DNA from: DATAVK01 sp036267755
GTDB taxonomy: Bacteria; Actinomycetota; Actinomycetes; JAFAQI01
NCBI GenBank assembly: GCA_036267755.1
Contig: DATAVK010000117.1
Span: 1-64,000 of the forward strand
Direction of reading: 5' to 3'
Length of the DNA: 64,000 nt
In this document: positions 1 through 7,245 of the stretch, piece after piece
How positions within the stretch are numbered: the first letter of the stretch is position 1
Layout: each line of letters begins with the position of its first letter
The notes under the pieces: generated by a model
The model's database searches: none
Seen by the model: only the letters and a program-made list of their open reading frames with translations
Told to the model about the DNA's origin: nothing
Program-made: the position numbers and the translations under genes

Positions 1-1067
1 AGGATCTGGGACTCGACGAAGGACCGCTTCTCCTCGACCACGAGCAGCTGGTCGACGCCACGCACCGCGCGACGGACCACCTCGCCGTCGAGCGGGAAGA
101 TCATGCCGAGCCGGACCAGCCGGATCCCGGCGTCAGCCACGTCCTCGTCGCGCGGGAACCCGAGCTCGCTCAGCGCCTGGCGCAGCTCGCGATAGGTCCG
201 CCCGGGCGCGACGATCGTGAGCCACGCGTCGGCGGGGTCCACCTCGATCGCGTTGAGGCCGTTGGCCGCGCCGTACGCCCGCGCCGCGTCGTGGCGGTGG
301 GAGTACAGCTCGGCCTCGAGCTCGAGAGTGTCGGGCAGGAACAGTCGCGGCCGCTGGCTGAACACCCAGGGCGCACCGTCGACGATGAGCTCCGGCAGCG
401 TCGGCTGGATCCGATCCGGGTCGACCCGAGCCTCAGCGAACCCGTCCGCCACCGCCGTGACGATCTTCAGGCCGACCCAGCAGCCGCTATACCGGGACAG
501 CTCGTAGCCGTGCCGGCCCAGGTCCAGCACCTCCTGCGGCGTGCCGGGTGTGAGCACCGGCATGCCCGCGTCGTAGAGCGCGACCTCGCTGCCGTGCGGA
601 AGCGTCGAGGACTTCGCCGCCGGGTCGTCACCGGCGGCGGCGATGACACCGCCGTTGCGGCCGACGCCGTGCAGGTTCGCGTGGCGGAAGGCGTCGCCGC
701 TGCGGTCGACACCCGGGCCCTTGCCGTACCACATCCCGATCACGCCGTCGTGGCGCGCGAGCGGGGCGATCGCGTCCTGCTGGCTGCCCCACACCGAAGT
801 CGCGGCGATGTCCTCGTTCACGCCGGGGACGAGCACGACATCGTGTTCGGCGAGCATCGGCCCGGTGCGCTGCAAGGTGAGGTCGAAGGTCCCCAGCGGC
901 GACCCCTGGTAGCCGCTGACGAAGGCCCCGGTCCGCAGACCGCGCAACCGGTCGGCGCGGACCTGGTCGAACAGCACGCGCACTAGCGCCTGGACGCCGG
1001 TCAGCAGGATCCGTCCGTGCGTCGCCCGGAACTTGTCGTCGAGGTCGAAGCCAGCGTCGGCTGTCAC
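1..1067 (-). CDS. Indolepyruvate ferredoxin oxidoreductase family protein (N-terminal part, cut by window edge)
   Basis: The first 355 codons are visible and the frame is still open at base 1. The family is normally a fused protein of about 1,150 residues that oxidatively decarboxylates aryl- or branched-chain 2-oxoacids to acyl-CoA using thiamine diphosphate and ferredoxin. Recognised from the N-terminal segment GFDLDDKF, TGVQALVR, SGYQGSPLGTFD, and from WYGKGPGVDRSGDAFRH and GDDPAAKSST, all typical of the TPP-binding subunit of this fusion. The GTG start at 1067 overlaps the stop of the Dabb gene by 4 bp, so the two are probably translationally coupled. With the aminotransferase across the divergent promoter it could take amino acids to acyl-CoA. 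Substrate unknown; the C-terminal ferredoxin and gamma domains are outside the window. Confidence 0.85.
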   Translation of the reverse strand, partial: MTADAGFDLDDKFRATHGRILLTGVQALVRVLFDQVRADRLRGLRTGAFVSGYQGSPLGTFDLTLQRTGPMLAEHDVVLVPGVNEDIAATSVWGSQQDAIAPLARHDGVIGMWYGKGPGVDRSGDAFRHANLHGVGRNGGVIAAAGDDPAAKSSTLPHGSEVALYDAGMPVLTPGTPQEVLDLGRHGYELSRYSGCWVGLKIVTAVADGFAEARVDPDRIQPTLPELIVDGAPWVFSQRPRLFLPDTLELEAELYSHRHDAARAYGAANGLNAIEVDPADAWLTIVAPGRTYRELRQALSELGFPRDEDVADAGIRLVRLGMIFPLDGEVVRRAVRGVDQLLVVEEKRSFVESQI

Positions 1068-1408
1068 ACCGTCGTCTCCGAGGAGGCGACGACGACGACG
1101 GTGCTCTCGTCGAGGTAGTAGTCGAACGCCAGCGGCGTGCATTCCCGGTCTCTGACCCACTGCAGGAACACCTGGTGGGTCGGGTGCTGCTGGTAGGCGA
1201 CGAGCGTCTCGACGTCCGCGACCTCCATGTAGAGCAGGTACTGGTAGCCGCGCGTCCGGGAGTCGTCGATCGACGGGCCGAGCCGCACCGCATCGAGCCC
1301 GGGGATCTCGGCCGGCCACGACCGGACCTGGCGCTGCATCTCGGCCCAGTCCTCGGCGGACAGGTCCTGGGGGAAGCTGAACAGTACGACGTGTTGCAGC
1401 ACGCTCAC
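1064..1408 (-). CDS. Dabb-domain (stress-responsive alpha/beta barrel) protein
   Basis: A 114-residue protein with the Dabb ferredoxin-like fold. It opens VLQHVVLFSF, followed by a Pro-Gly-Leu turn and the conserved YLLYMEVAD and YQQHPTHQVFLQ segments. Dabb proteins usually dimerise into a barrel; some are small-molecule isomerases or cyclases and many have no known activity. It sits between an Lrp/AsnC regulator and the 2-oxoacid:ferredoxin oxidoreductase, with 4-bp overlaps on both sides (GTG start), so it belongs to that operon and probably acts on an intermediate of the same pathway. That role is inferred from context only. Confidence 0.85.
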   Translation of the reverse strand: MSVLQHVVLFSFPQDLSAEDWAEMQRQVRSWPAEIPGLDAVRLGPSIDDSRTRGYQYLLYMEVADVETLVAYQQHPTHQVFLQWVRDRECTPLAFDYYLDESTVVVVASSETTV

Positions 1409-1971
1409 GGCCGGCCTCCTGTGGTGCTGGCGGGGATCTCGGTGTCCATCGGGCTGAGCAGCGCGGAGGTCAGGTCCTTCGGTCGCATCTCCGCGAGTGA
1501 CAAGAATGTCTCGGTGCGCTGGACACCGTCGATCTGCCAGACGTGCTCGAGCAGCAGCAACCGCAGGTGCCCGTGGTCACGCACCCTGACCCGGGCCAGC
1601 ATGTCGAACGACCCGGTGATCACGGACACATCCTCCACCTCGGGCAGCAGTTCGAGCGCGGCCATGATGGGGCCCTGCTCGGCGCCCTGCGTCGCGGAGA
1701 GCGCGAGGTAGCAGGTGACGTAGCCGAGGACCGCCCAGTCCACGACGACGCTGTAGCCGCGGATGACGCCGGCCTTCTCGAGCCGGGCGATCCGCTCGCC
1801 GATGGCCGGCGGCGACATCCGCAGCTCGCGAGCGAGCCGGCGCTGAGAGATCCGGGCGTCCTGGGCCAGCAGCACCAGGAGCTGCCGGTCGATGTCGTCG
1901 ATCTGCACCGTGCTGACCGGGGCGCCGGCGACGTGAGCAAGCCCCGAGAGGGGTGACGGCGATTTCTTCAA
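1405..1971 (-). CDS. Lrp/AsnC family transcriptional regulator
   Basis: An N-terminal AsnC winged helix-turn-helix (DDIDRQLLVLLAQDARIS, then RRLARELRMSPPAIGERI) is followed by a RAM ligand-binding domain in the C-terminal half, with the glycine-containing ITGSFDMLARV segment typical of the effector site. Lrp/AsnC proteins sense amino acids or 2-oxoacids and control their metabolism. The gene is divergent from an aminotransferase and heads the Dabb/oxidoreductase operon, so it probably regulates both sides. The start used is TTG at 1971 with GGAGGG about 10 nt upstream; an internal GTG just before QIDDIDRQ is an alternative that would remove about 20 poorly conserved residues. Confidence 0.9.
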   Translation of the reverse strand: MKKSPSPLSGLAHVAGAPVSTVQIDDIDRQLLVLLAQDARISQRRLARELRMSPPAIGERIARLEKAGVIRGYSVVVDWAVLGYVTCYLALSATQGAEQGPIMAALELLPEVEDVSVITGSFDMLARVRVRDHGHLRLLLLEHVWQIDGVQRTETFLSLAEMRPKDLTSALLSPMDTEIPASTTGGRP

Positions 1972-1977
1972 AAGAAA
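1963..1977. promoter_or_regulatory. AT-rich inverted repeat at the Lrp/aminotransferase divergent region
   Basis: TTTCTT-CAA-AAGAAA is a perfect 6-bp inverted repeat with a 3-nt centre, and it stands out as AT-rich in GC-rich DNA. It overlaps the proposed TTG start of the Lrp-type regulator and lies about 120 bp before the aminotransferase start. It could be an autoregulatory operator; if so, the true regulator start may lie further inside the gene. Confidence 0.35.
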
Positions 1978-2096
1978 GGTTCCCTCCGCTGTGGCTTGTC
2001 ACATAGCCCTGAGATCCGTAGGGTTCCTCGCAACTGATGCGCCATCGGGCGCTTCGAGTCTGCAAGTGACCACTGGGAGTGTCAAGGAGTGTCACG

Positions 2097-3338
2097 GTGA
2101 CAGTCGAGATCCTCTCGGAGTCCATGCCGGGCGGCACTCCCGTGCCCGCCGGCGACTGGGCGCCGCGCTTTGCCCGCCGGGCCAGCCGAGGCGGCGACGA
2201 GCTCACGGCCATCCTGTCGCTCGCCGCGAGCACCGACATCATCACCTTCTCGGGCGGGTTCCCGGCGCCCGAGACCTTCCCGGTCGACGTGCTGCGCCAG
2301 CTCACCCGCGAGCTGCTCGACGATGACGCGGCACTCGCCCTGCAGTACTCCCCGACCGAAGGCCTGCCGGCTGTCCGCGCCGCCGTCAGCCGGATGATCG
2401 AAGCCGGCCAGGGCGCAGTGCCCGACGACGTGCTCATCACGAGCGGCGGCATCGAAGCGCTGCAGCTGCTGGCCCGCACGTTCGTCGACAGCGGCGACCT
2501 CGTGATGGTCGAGGCACCCACGTACCTCGGCGCGATCATGGCGTTCACCGGCTTCGAGGCCGAGGTCGACGCGATCGGCGTGGACGACGGTGGCCTCCGG
2601 GTGGACGAGTTGGAGGCCGCCCTCGCCGGCGGCCGGCGGCCGAAGCTGCTCTACGTCATCCCCGACCACCAGAACCCGACCGGGCTCAGCCTCGCGACCG
2701 AGCGCCGAGCCGCGCTGGTCGACGTGTGCCGTCGTTACGGGGTGCTGCTGGTCGAGGACGTCGCCTACCGGGACCTCGGTTTCGACGGTACGACGAGGCC
2801 CAGCCTGTGGTCCCTGGCGCCCGACGTCGTCGTACAGATCGGCACCTTCTCGAAGGTCTTCACTCCCGGGGTCCGGCTCGGCTGGGCGGTCGGCCCGGCG
2901 CCGGTGATCGCCGCGATGACCGCCGCCAAGCAGAACTCCGACCAGTGCTCGGGAGCGCTCGGCCAGATGCTGATGGCGAGCTACGTCTCGGGCGGGCACC
3001 TGGAGCGCAACCTGGTCGGCGCCCGCGCGCTGTATCGCTCACGGGCGCAGACGATGGTCTCGGCCCTCGAGACCCACATGCCGGACGGCGTCAGCTGGAC
3101 GGTTCCGCAGGGCGGCTTCTTCGTGTGGCTGACCGCCGCCGAAGGCGTTGACTTCCGGGAACTGTCCGCGCCCGCCGGCCGGCTCGGCGTCGCCTACGTG
3201 CCGGGTTCGCCGTTCTTCACCGACAGCCGGGGCGACAACTGCGTCCGGCTCGCATTCAGCCGGGCACCCGAGCCCGACATCGCCGAGGGCATCCGCCGCC
3301 TCGGCACCCTTCTCACGTCAGGACAGACACCCACATGA
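2097..3338 (+). CDS. PLP-dependent aminotransferase, class I/II (2-aminoadipate/aromatic/MocR-type)
   Basis: A fold-type I aminotransferase of about 413 residues, resembling LysN/2-aminoadipate and aromatic transaminases. Visible features are SGGFPAPETFP, LQYSPTEGLPAVR, the ITSGGIEAL cofactor-phosphate segment, DHQNPTGLSL, the Asp in LVEDVAYRDL that contacts the pyridine nitrogen, and the Schiff-base lysine in GTFSKVFTPGVRLGW. The start is placed at GTG 2097 because AAGGAG (2084-2089) lies 7 nt before it; an upstream in-frame GTG at 2079 lacks such a site. First gene of a plus-strand operon, divergent from an Lrp/AsnC regulator. Probably makes the 2-oxoacid used by the nearby ferredoxin oxidoreductase; substrate unknown. 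Confidence 0.9.
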   Translation: MTVEILSESMPGGTPVPAGDWAPRFARRASRGGDELTAILSLAASTDIITFSGGFPAPETFPVDVLRQLTRELLDDDAALALQYSPTEGLPAVRAAVSRMIEAGQGAVPDDVLITSGGIEALQLLARTFVDSGDLVMVEAPTYLGAIMAFTGFEAEVDAIGVDDGGLRVDELEAALAGGRRPKLLYVIPDHQNPTGLSLATERRAALVDVCRRYGVLLVEDVAYRDLGFDGTTRPSLWSLAPDVVVQIGTFSKVFTPGVRLGWAVGPAPVIAAMTAAKQNSDQCSGALGQMLMASYVSGGHLERNLVGARALYRSRAQTMVSALETHMPDGVSWTVPQGGFFVWLTAAEGVDFRELSAPAGRLGVAYVPGSPFFTDSRGDNCVRLAFSRAPEPDIAEGIRRLGTLLTSGQTPT

Positions 3339-3745
3339 GCAGTGACGTCCAGCACTTCAGCGTCGAAGGCGGCGAGGCACCCGCAGCCCCCGGCCGGTTC
3401 GTCGACGTCGACGCGATCGAGCCGGTCGAGTTCGTGCCCGGCCTCGGCTTCCGGCCCGTGCTCGGCGAGCACACGATGCTGAACTTCGTGACGTTCGCGG
3501 AGCACACCGAGGCGCCGAAGCACATCCACGAGGAGGAGCAGATCGTGCTCGTCCTCGACGGCGAGTTTGAGTTCGAGATCGACGGCGAGGTCCGCACCAT
3601 GCGCAAGGGCGACGTCGCGGTCGTGCCGCCGTGGGTGCCCCATGGCGCCCACACGAACGACACCACCTGCCGCGAGGTCGACGTGTTCAACCCGCCGCGC
3701 AAGACGCTGCTCGAGCACGCCCGAAAGCAGCGAGGCGACGCCTAG
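3335..3745 (+). CDS. Cupin-domain protein
   Basis: A 136-residue single-domain cupin. Motif 1 reads KHIHEEEQIVLVLDGEF (the HxH...E...G metal motif), and motif 2 includes GDVAVVPPWVPHGAH with the final metal-binding histidine. Such proteins may be dioxygenases, isomerases or metal-dependent binding proteins. The ATG start overlaps the aminotransferase stop by 4 bp, and the stop shares one base with the start of the SDR gene, so all three are made from one message. The specific reaction is unknown. Confidence 0.85.
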   Translation: MSSDVQHFSVEGGEAPAAPGRFVDVDAIEPVEFVPGLGFRPVLGEHTMLNFVTFAEHTEAPKHIHEEEQIVLVLDGEFEFEIDGEVRTMRKGDVAVVPPWVPHGAHTNDTTCREVDVFNPPRKTLLEHARKQRGDA

Positions 3746-4530
3746 TGGACCTGGGACTTGCCGGCCGCCGGGCCGTTGTCACCGGCGGCACCAAGGGCAT
3801 CGGCCGTGGTGTGGTCGCCGAGCTACTCGGCGAAGGAGCGAAGGTCGCGTTCTGCGCGCGCGGAAGCGACGAGGTCAAGACGACCCAGGACGAGCTCGAC
3901 ACGTCCGGCGCGGGTGACGTCATCGGCTACGTAACCGACGTGACCGACGCCGCTTCGGTGCAGCAGTTCATCGACGATGCGGCGCGCACCCTGGGCGGGA
4001 TCGACATTCTGGTGAACAACGCCGGCGCCGCGCACCCAGGCAACTTCGAGACGCTCGACGACGCCGACTGGCAGGGCGACCTCGATGTGAAGCTGTTCTC
4101 CCAGATTCGTTGCGTCCGGGCGGCGCTGCCGCACCTTCGGACCAGCGCGGCGCCGCGGATCATCAACGTCAACGCCGTCTACGCGAAATATCCCGACCCG
4201 ACGTTCTTCGCGACCACGGTGAACCGCGCGGCCTGCCTGAACTTCTCCAAGGCACTCGCGCAGCAGTACGGTCCGGAGGGCATCCTCGTCAACAGCGTGA
4301 ACATCGGCTTCGTCGTGACCGCGCAGTGGGAGAACATCCGGGCCCGGCGGGCTCCCGACTCGACCCCGGACGAGTTCTTCGAATCGCTGGCCAGCGCCGA
4401 GGTCCCGATGGGACGCTTCGGCACCGTCGAGGAGGTCTCAGGGCTGATCGCCTTCTTGGCCAGTGATCGGGCCAGCTACATCACCGGCGCGAGCATCGAC
4501 GTCGCCGGCGGCATGGGGAAGTACGTATGA
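3745..4530 (+). CDS. Short-chain dehydrogenase/reductase fold protein with non-canonical active site
   Basis: A Rossmann-fold SDR of 261 residues. The nucleotide-binding TGGTKGIG (residues 13-20) and VNNAG (90-94) motifs are intact, and it ends with the usual ITGASIDVAGG. The active site is unusual: aligning on NRAACLNFSKALA places Thr157 at the catalytic Tyr position and Arg161 at the Lys position, and the Ser site reads NVNAV. It may therefore bind NAD(P) without classical SDR chemistry, or use another mechanism. The GTG start at 3745 shares one base with the cupin stop; the frame also extends upstream, but the family start fits GTG 3745. Third gene of the aminotransferase operon. Confidence 0.85.
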   Translation: MDLGLAGRRAVVTGGTKGIGRGVVAELLGEGAKVAFCARGSDEVKTTQDELDTSGAGDVIGYVTDVTDAASVQQFIDDAARTLGGIDILVNNAGAAHPGNFETLDDADWQGDLDVKLFSQIRCVRAALPHLRTSAAPRIINVNAVYAKYPDPTFFATTVNRAACLNFSKALAQQYGPEGILVNSVNIGFVVTAQWENIRARRAPDSTPDEFFESLASAEVPMGRFGTVEEVSGLIAFLASDRASYITGASIDVAGGMGKYV

Positions 4531-4547
4531 CCAGTTCGAACGCGGGG

Positions 4548-4570
4548 CTGATGCCGACGGACGGCATCAG
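4548..4570 (+). promoter_or_regulatory. Intercistronic hairpin between SDR and permease genes
   Basis: CTGATGCCG (4548-4556) and CGGCATCAG (4562-4570) form a perfect 9-bp stem with loop ACGGA. There is no U tract. It lies 17 nt after the SDR stop and 24 nt before the permease ATG, in the only clear gap of this operon. It may act as an attenuator, an mRNA processing or stability element, or a weak terminator that lowers permease expression. Confidence 0.5.
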
Positions 4571-4594
4571 GAACATCGGAGGGGACCAGTAACC

Positions 4595-6103
4595 ATGAGT
4601 CAGACCGCACCCACAGCGGCTACCGCGAGTGGAGACGTGACGACGGGCGGGCTCGCCAAGGGGTCGTTGAAGACCCGAGATGCCATCGCGATCAGCATCT
4701 CCGTGCTCTCACCGGGCATGGCGATGGCGCTCAACACCGGCGGCGTCGCCGGTACGGCGGGTGGCTCGACACCTCTCGCCTTCCTGCTCGGTGGTGTCGC
4801 GTGCCTGACGCTCGCCTTCGTCGTCATCGGGTTCACCCGGCGGATGGCGGCAGCCGGCTACGCCTACACCTACGTGAGCCGCAGTCTCGGGCAGCGGGCT
4901 GGGTTCTTGGCGGGCTGGATGTACTTCTTCGGCTTCGCCTGCTTCGTCCCCATGACGATGGCAGGCGTCGGCTGGTTGCTGACCGACCTGCTCGGCATCA
5001 ACGCCAAGTGGTGGTTCCTGTTCTTCGTCCTCGGCATGATCCTGCTCGTCGTACTGTCGGTGGTCAGAATCAGCATGACCACGAAGGTGCAGCTTCTCGT
5101 GGGCGTCTTCACCGTGCTGGTGCTGCTGGTGATGGGCCTCATCATCACCGGCAAGGGCGGCTCGCACGGCCAGTCGCTCGCACCGTTCACGTTCGGCCAC
5201 ACCGTCACCGGCGGGTTCCACGGCGTCTTCTATGGCCTGATCTTCGGCATCACCTCGTTCATCGGCTTCGAGAGCGCGGCGGACTTCGGTGAAGAGACCG
5301 CCAACCCGCGGCGCTCGGTGCCCATCGCGATCCTGGTAGCAGTCATCTTCGCGATCGTGTTCTACGTCTTCATCACCTACGCCGTGACAATCGGGTACGG
5401 CGTCAACGCGCTGCAGCACCCGGGACCCAGCGGAGTCAACGCGTGGGCCTCCGGCGGCCTCACACCAGTCGCTGAGCAGTTCGGCGACAAGGCGCTCGCG
5501 AAGCTCGTCGAGATCGGCGCGCTGCTGTCTGCCTTCATCGTCTGCGTCGCGTGCGCCACCGGAGGCGCGCGGACCCTGTTCGCGATGGGTCGGGAAGGCG
5601 TCGTACCGGGGTGGTTCGCCAAGACCCACCCGAAGTACAAGACGCCAGTGAACGCCACGGTGACCATCGCCGTGGTCGCCACGATCGCAGCCATCATCGT
5701 CGGTTACGGCTTCGGCAACTCCGGGCTCTTCGGCAGCGACGCGTTCACGGTGTACTACTTCTTCGCCACCATCGGCACGCTGGCCGTCGTCCTCGTGTAC
5801 TTCGCGCTCTGCCTCGGCGGCATCGCGTTCTTCAAGCGGACCAGCGCGAAGTTCAACCCGCTCATCCACGGGCTGATCCCGTTGATCGGCGCGGTCATCT
5901 TCGCGGCGGCGTGGTACGGGTCGATCACTCCGGTGCCTCACAACATCCTGCGGTCAACGCCGTACATCACGGCGATCTGGCTGGTGATCGGGATCGTGGT
6001 CGTGTGGCGGCTGAGCGCCAGGAAGCCCGAGGCGGTGGCCCGGATCGGTTCGATCCTCGGCGAGGAGGGTGGCGAACTCGTGGAGGCGCTCGACAATCCG
6101 TGA
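4595..6103 (+). CDS. APC-superfamily amino acid permease
   Basis: A 502-residue polytopic membrane protein with about 12 hydrophobic segments, beginning SISVLSPGMAMALNTGG and including FIGFESAADFGEETANPRR, the conserved APC segment with charged residues after TM6. Its length is normal for the amino acid-polyamine-organocation family. Such proteins take up amino acids, amines or related compounds with protons or by exchange at the cell membrane. The ATG at 4595 follows GGAGGGG about 10 nt upstream. It shares an operon with the aminotransferase and, through a GTGA overlap, the following amidohydrolase, so it probably imports the pathway substrate. Confidence 0.93.
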   Translation: MSQTAPTAATASGDVTTGGLAKGSLKTRDAIAISISVLSPGMAMALNTGGVAGTAGGSTPLAFLLGGVACLTLAFVVIGFTRRMAAAGYAYTYVSRSLGQRAGFLAGWMYFFGFACFVPMTMAGVGWLLTDLLGINAKWWFLFFVLGMILLVVLSVVRISMTTKVQLLVGVFTVLVLLVMGLIITGKGGSHGQSLAPFTFGHTVTGGFHGVFYGLIFGITSFIGFESAADFGEETANPRRSVPIAILVAVIFAIVFYVFITYAVTIGYGVNALQHPGPSGVNAWASGGLTPVAEQFGDKALAKLVEIGALLSAFIVCVACATGGARTLFAMGREGVVPGWFAKTHPKYKTPVNATVTIAVVATIAAIIVGYGFGNSGLFGSDAFTVYYFFATIGTLAVVLVYFALCLGGIAFFKRTSAKFNPLIHGLIPLIGAVIFAAAWYGSITPVPHNILRSTPYITAIWLVIGIVVVWRLSARKPEAVARIGSILGEEGGELVEALDNP

Positions 6104-7194
6104 TCGACGATCACGTCCACGCGTTCCCCCTGGAGTTCACGCCGCTCGAACTAGAGAGCATCACTCTCGATGTCGGGCGCGATGAGGCTGCGGCGGATCG
6201 TCGCCGCAGCCTCGCGCCCGGCCGGCTGTCGCTGCACCTGATGCAGCAACGGCTCGCGAAACTGCTCGACGTCGCGCCCGACGAAGCCATCGCGGCGCGC
6301 GACGAATGGGCAAGCGCGCACTGGCTGGCATGGGTGCGCCGGCTGTTCGACGACGCGGATATCAACGGGATGATCGTCGACGAGGCCGAGGGCCCGGACC
6401 TGCCGCCGGACCCGACGCGGCTCGCTGAGGCGGCCGGTCGGCCGGTGTGGCACATGGCGCGGATCGACCCGCTGGTCGACCATCTGATCGATGCCGGTGC
6501 CTCGGCCGCAGAGATCGTGGCTGCGGTTGAGACCTACATGACCGACGCTGCGGCGGCGGGGTGCGTGGCGTACAAGACGATCCTCGCCTACCGCACCGGT
6601 CTCGAGGTCGATCCCACGGTCGACCTCGATGCCGCCCAACGGTCGCTGGACAGCGAGCTGCCGGTGCGCCGGCGCGGCAAGGCGCTGCGCGACCTGGTGC
6701 TGACGACCGCGCTGGCACGCGCCGCCGACTTGGACCGGCCGATGCAGATCCACACCGGGTTCGGCGACTCAGAGGTCAGGCTCGCGGAATCCGATCCGCT
6801 GCTGCTCGAGGAGCTGCTCCGCTCGCCGGCCGGAGCGGCAGCGACCGTGATCCTCATCCACGGCTCCTACCCGTGGCACCAGCGGGCGGCGTACCTCGCG
6901 GCCACCAAGCCGAACGTGTGGGTCGAGCTGTCGCTCTCGAACCTGTTCGCACCTGTGGGCACCGCGCAGCGGATCCTGGAGGTGCTCGACCTGGCGCCTG
7001 CGGGCCGGCTGCTGCTCGGCACCGACGGCCACGGCAACCCGGAGACACACTGGTTCGCTGCGCGAGTGCTGCACGACGCGTGGCGCGAGGCGGCCAGGCA
7101 GCTGACGGCAGCCGGCGCGGAACCGACCTGGCTCGAGAACACCCGAGATGCGATCTTCGAGACCAACGCCCGAGAGGTCTACGCGCTCAACTGA
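6100..7194 (+). CDS. Amidohydrolase family 2 protein (FluG N-terminal-domain type)
   Basis: A 364-residue metal-dependent hydrolase. It starts VIDDHVHAF, giving the HxH metal motif at the extreme N-terminus; later come the QIHTGFGDSEVRL histidine segment, VILIHGSYPW, and LLGTDGHGNPE with the metal-binding Asp. This arrangement matches the amidohydrolase half of fungal FluG and bacterial homologues often paired with glutamine synthetase-like genes. The GTG start overlaps the permease stop by 4 bp. A second, diverged homologue lies at 8792-9922 on the opposite strand beside a glutamine synthetase-like gene. Likely role is hydrolysis or decarboxylation of an amide or carboxylate intermediate. 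Confidence 0.88.
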   Translation: MIDDHVHAFPLEFTPLELESITLDVGRDEAAADRRRSLAPGRLSLHLMQQRLAKLLDVAPDEAIAARDEWASAHWLAWVRRLFDDADINGMIVDEAEGPDLPPDPTRLAEAAGRPVWHMARIDPLVDHLIDAGASAAEIVAAVETYMTDAAAAGCVAYKTILAYRTGLEVDPTVDLDAAQRSLDSELPVRRRGKALRDLVLTTALARAADLDRPMQIHTGFGDSEVRLAESDPLLLEELLRSPAGAAATVILIHGSYPWHQRAAYLAATKPNVWVELSLSNLFAPVGTAQRILEVLDLAPAGRLLLGTDGHGNPETHWFAARVLHDAWREAARQLTAAGAEPTWLENTRDAIFETNAREVYALN

Positions 7195-7245
7195 CTTGTC
7201 AGTGCGCTCGGCCCAATCGCACGCTCGGCCGTCCTGACAAGTCAG
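7191..7245. terminator. Bidirectional hairpin terminator between convergent operons (repeat copy 1)
   Basis: CTGACTTGTCAG (7191-7202) and CTGACAAGTCAG (7234-7245) are perfect reverse complements, giving a 12-bp stem, with further CGGCC/GGCCG pairing inside the loop. The left arm contains the stop codon of the plus-strand amidohydrolase and the right arm the stop of the minus-strand MenC-like gene. The 52-bp core (7194-7245) is repeated with 8 mismatches at 14588-14639. The position between convergent genes suggests two-way termination. Confidence 0.75.

Noticed and set aside
4709..5941. A 410-codon minus-strand frame rich in Asp, Glu, His and Arg opposite the permease
   Set aside because: The bias is what the complement of hydrophobic permease codons gives; no domain is visible.
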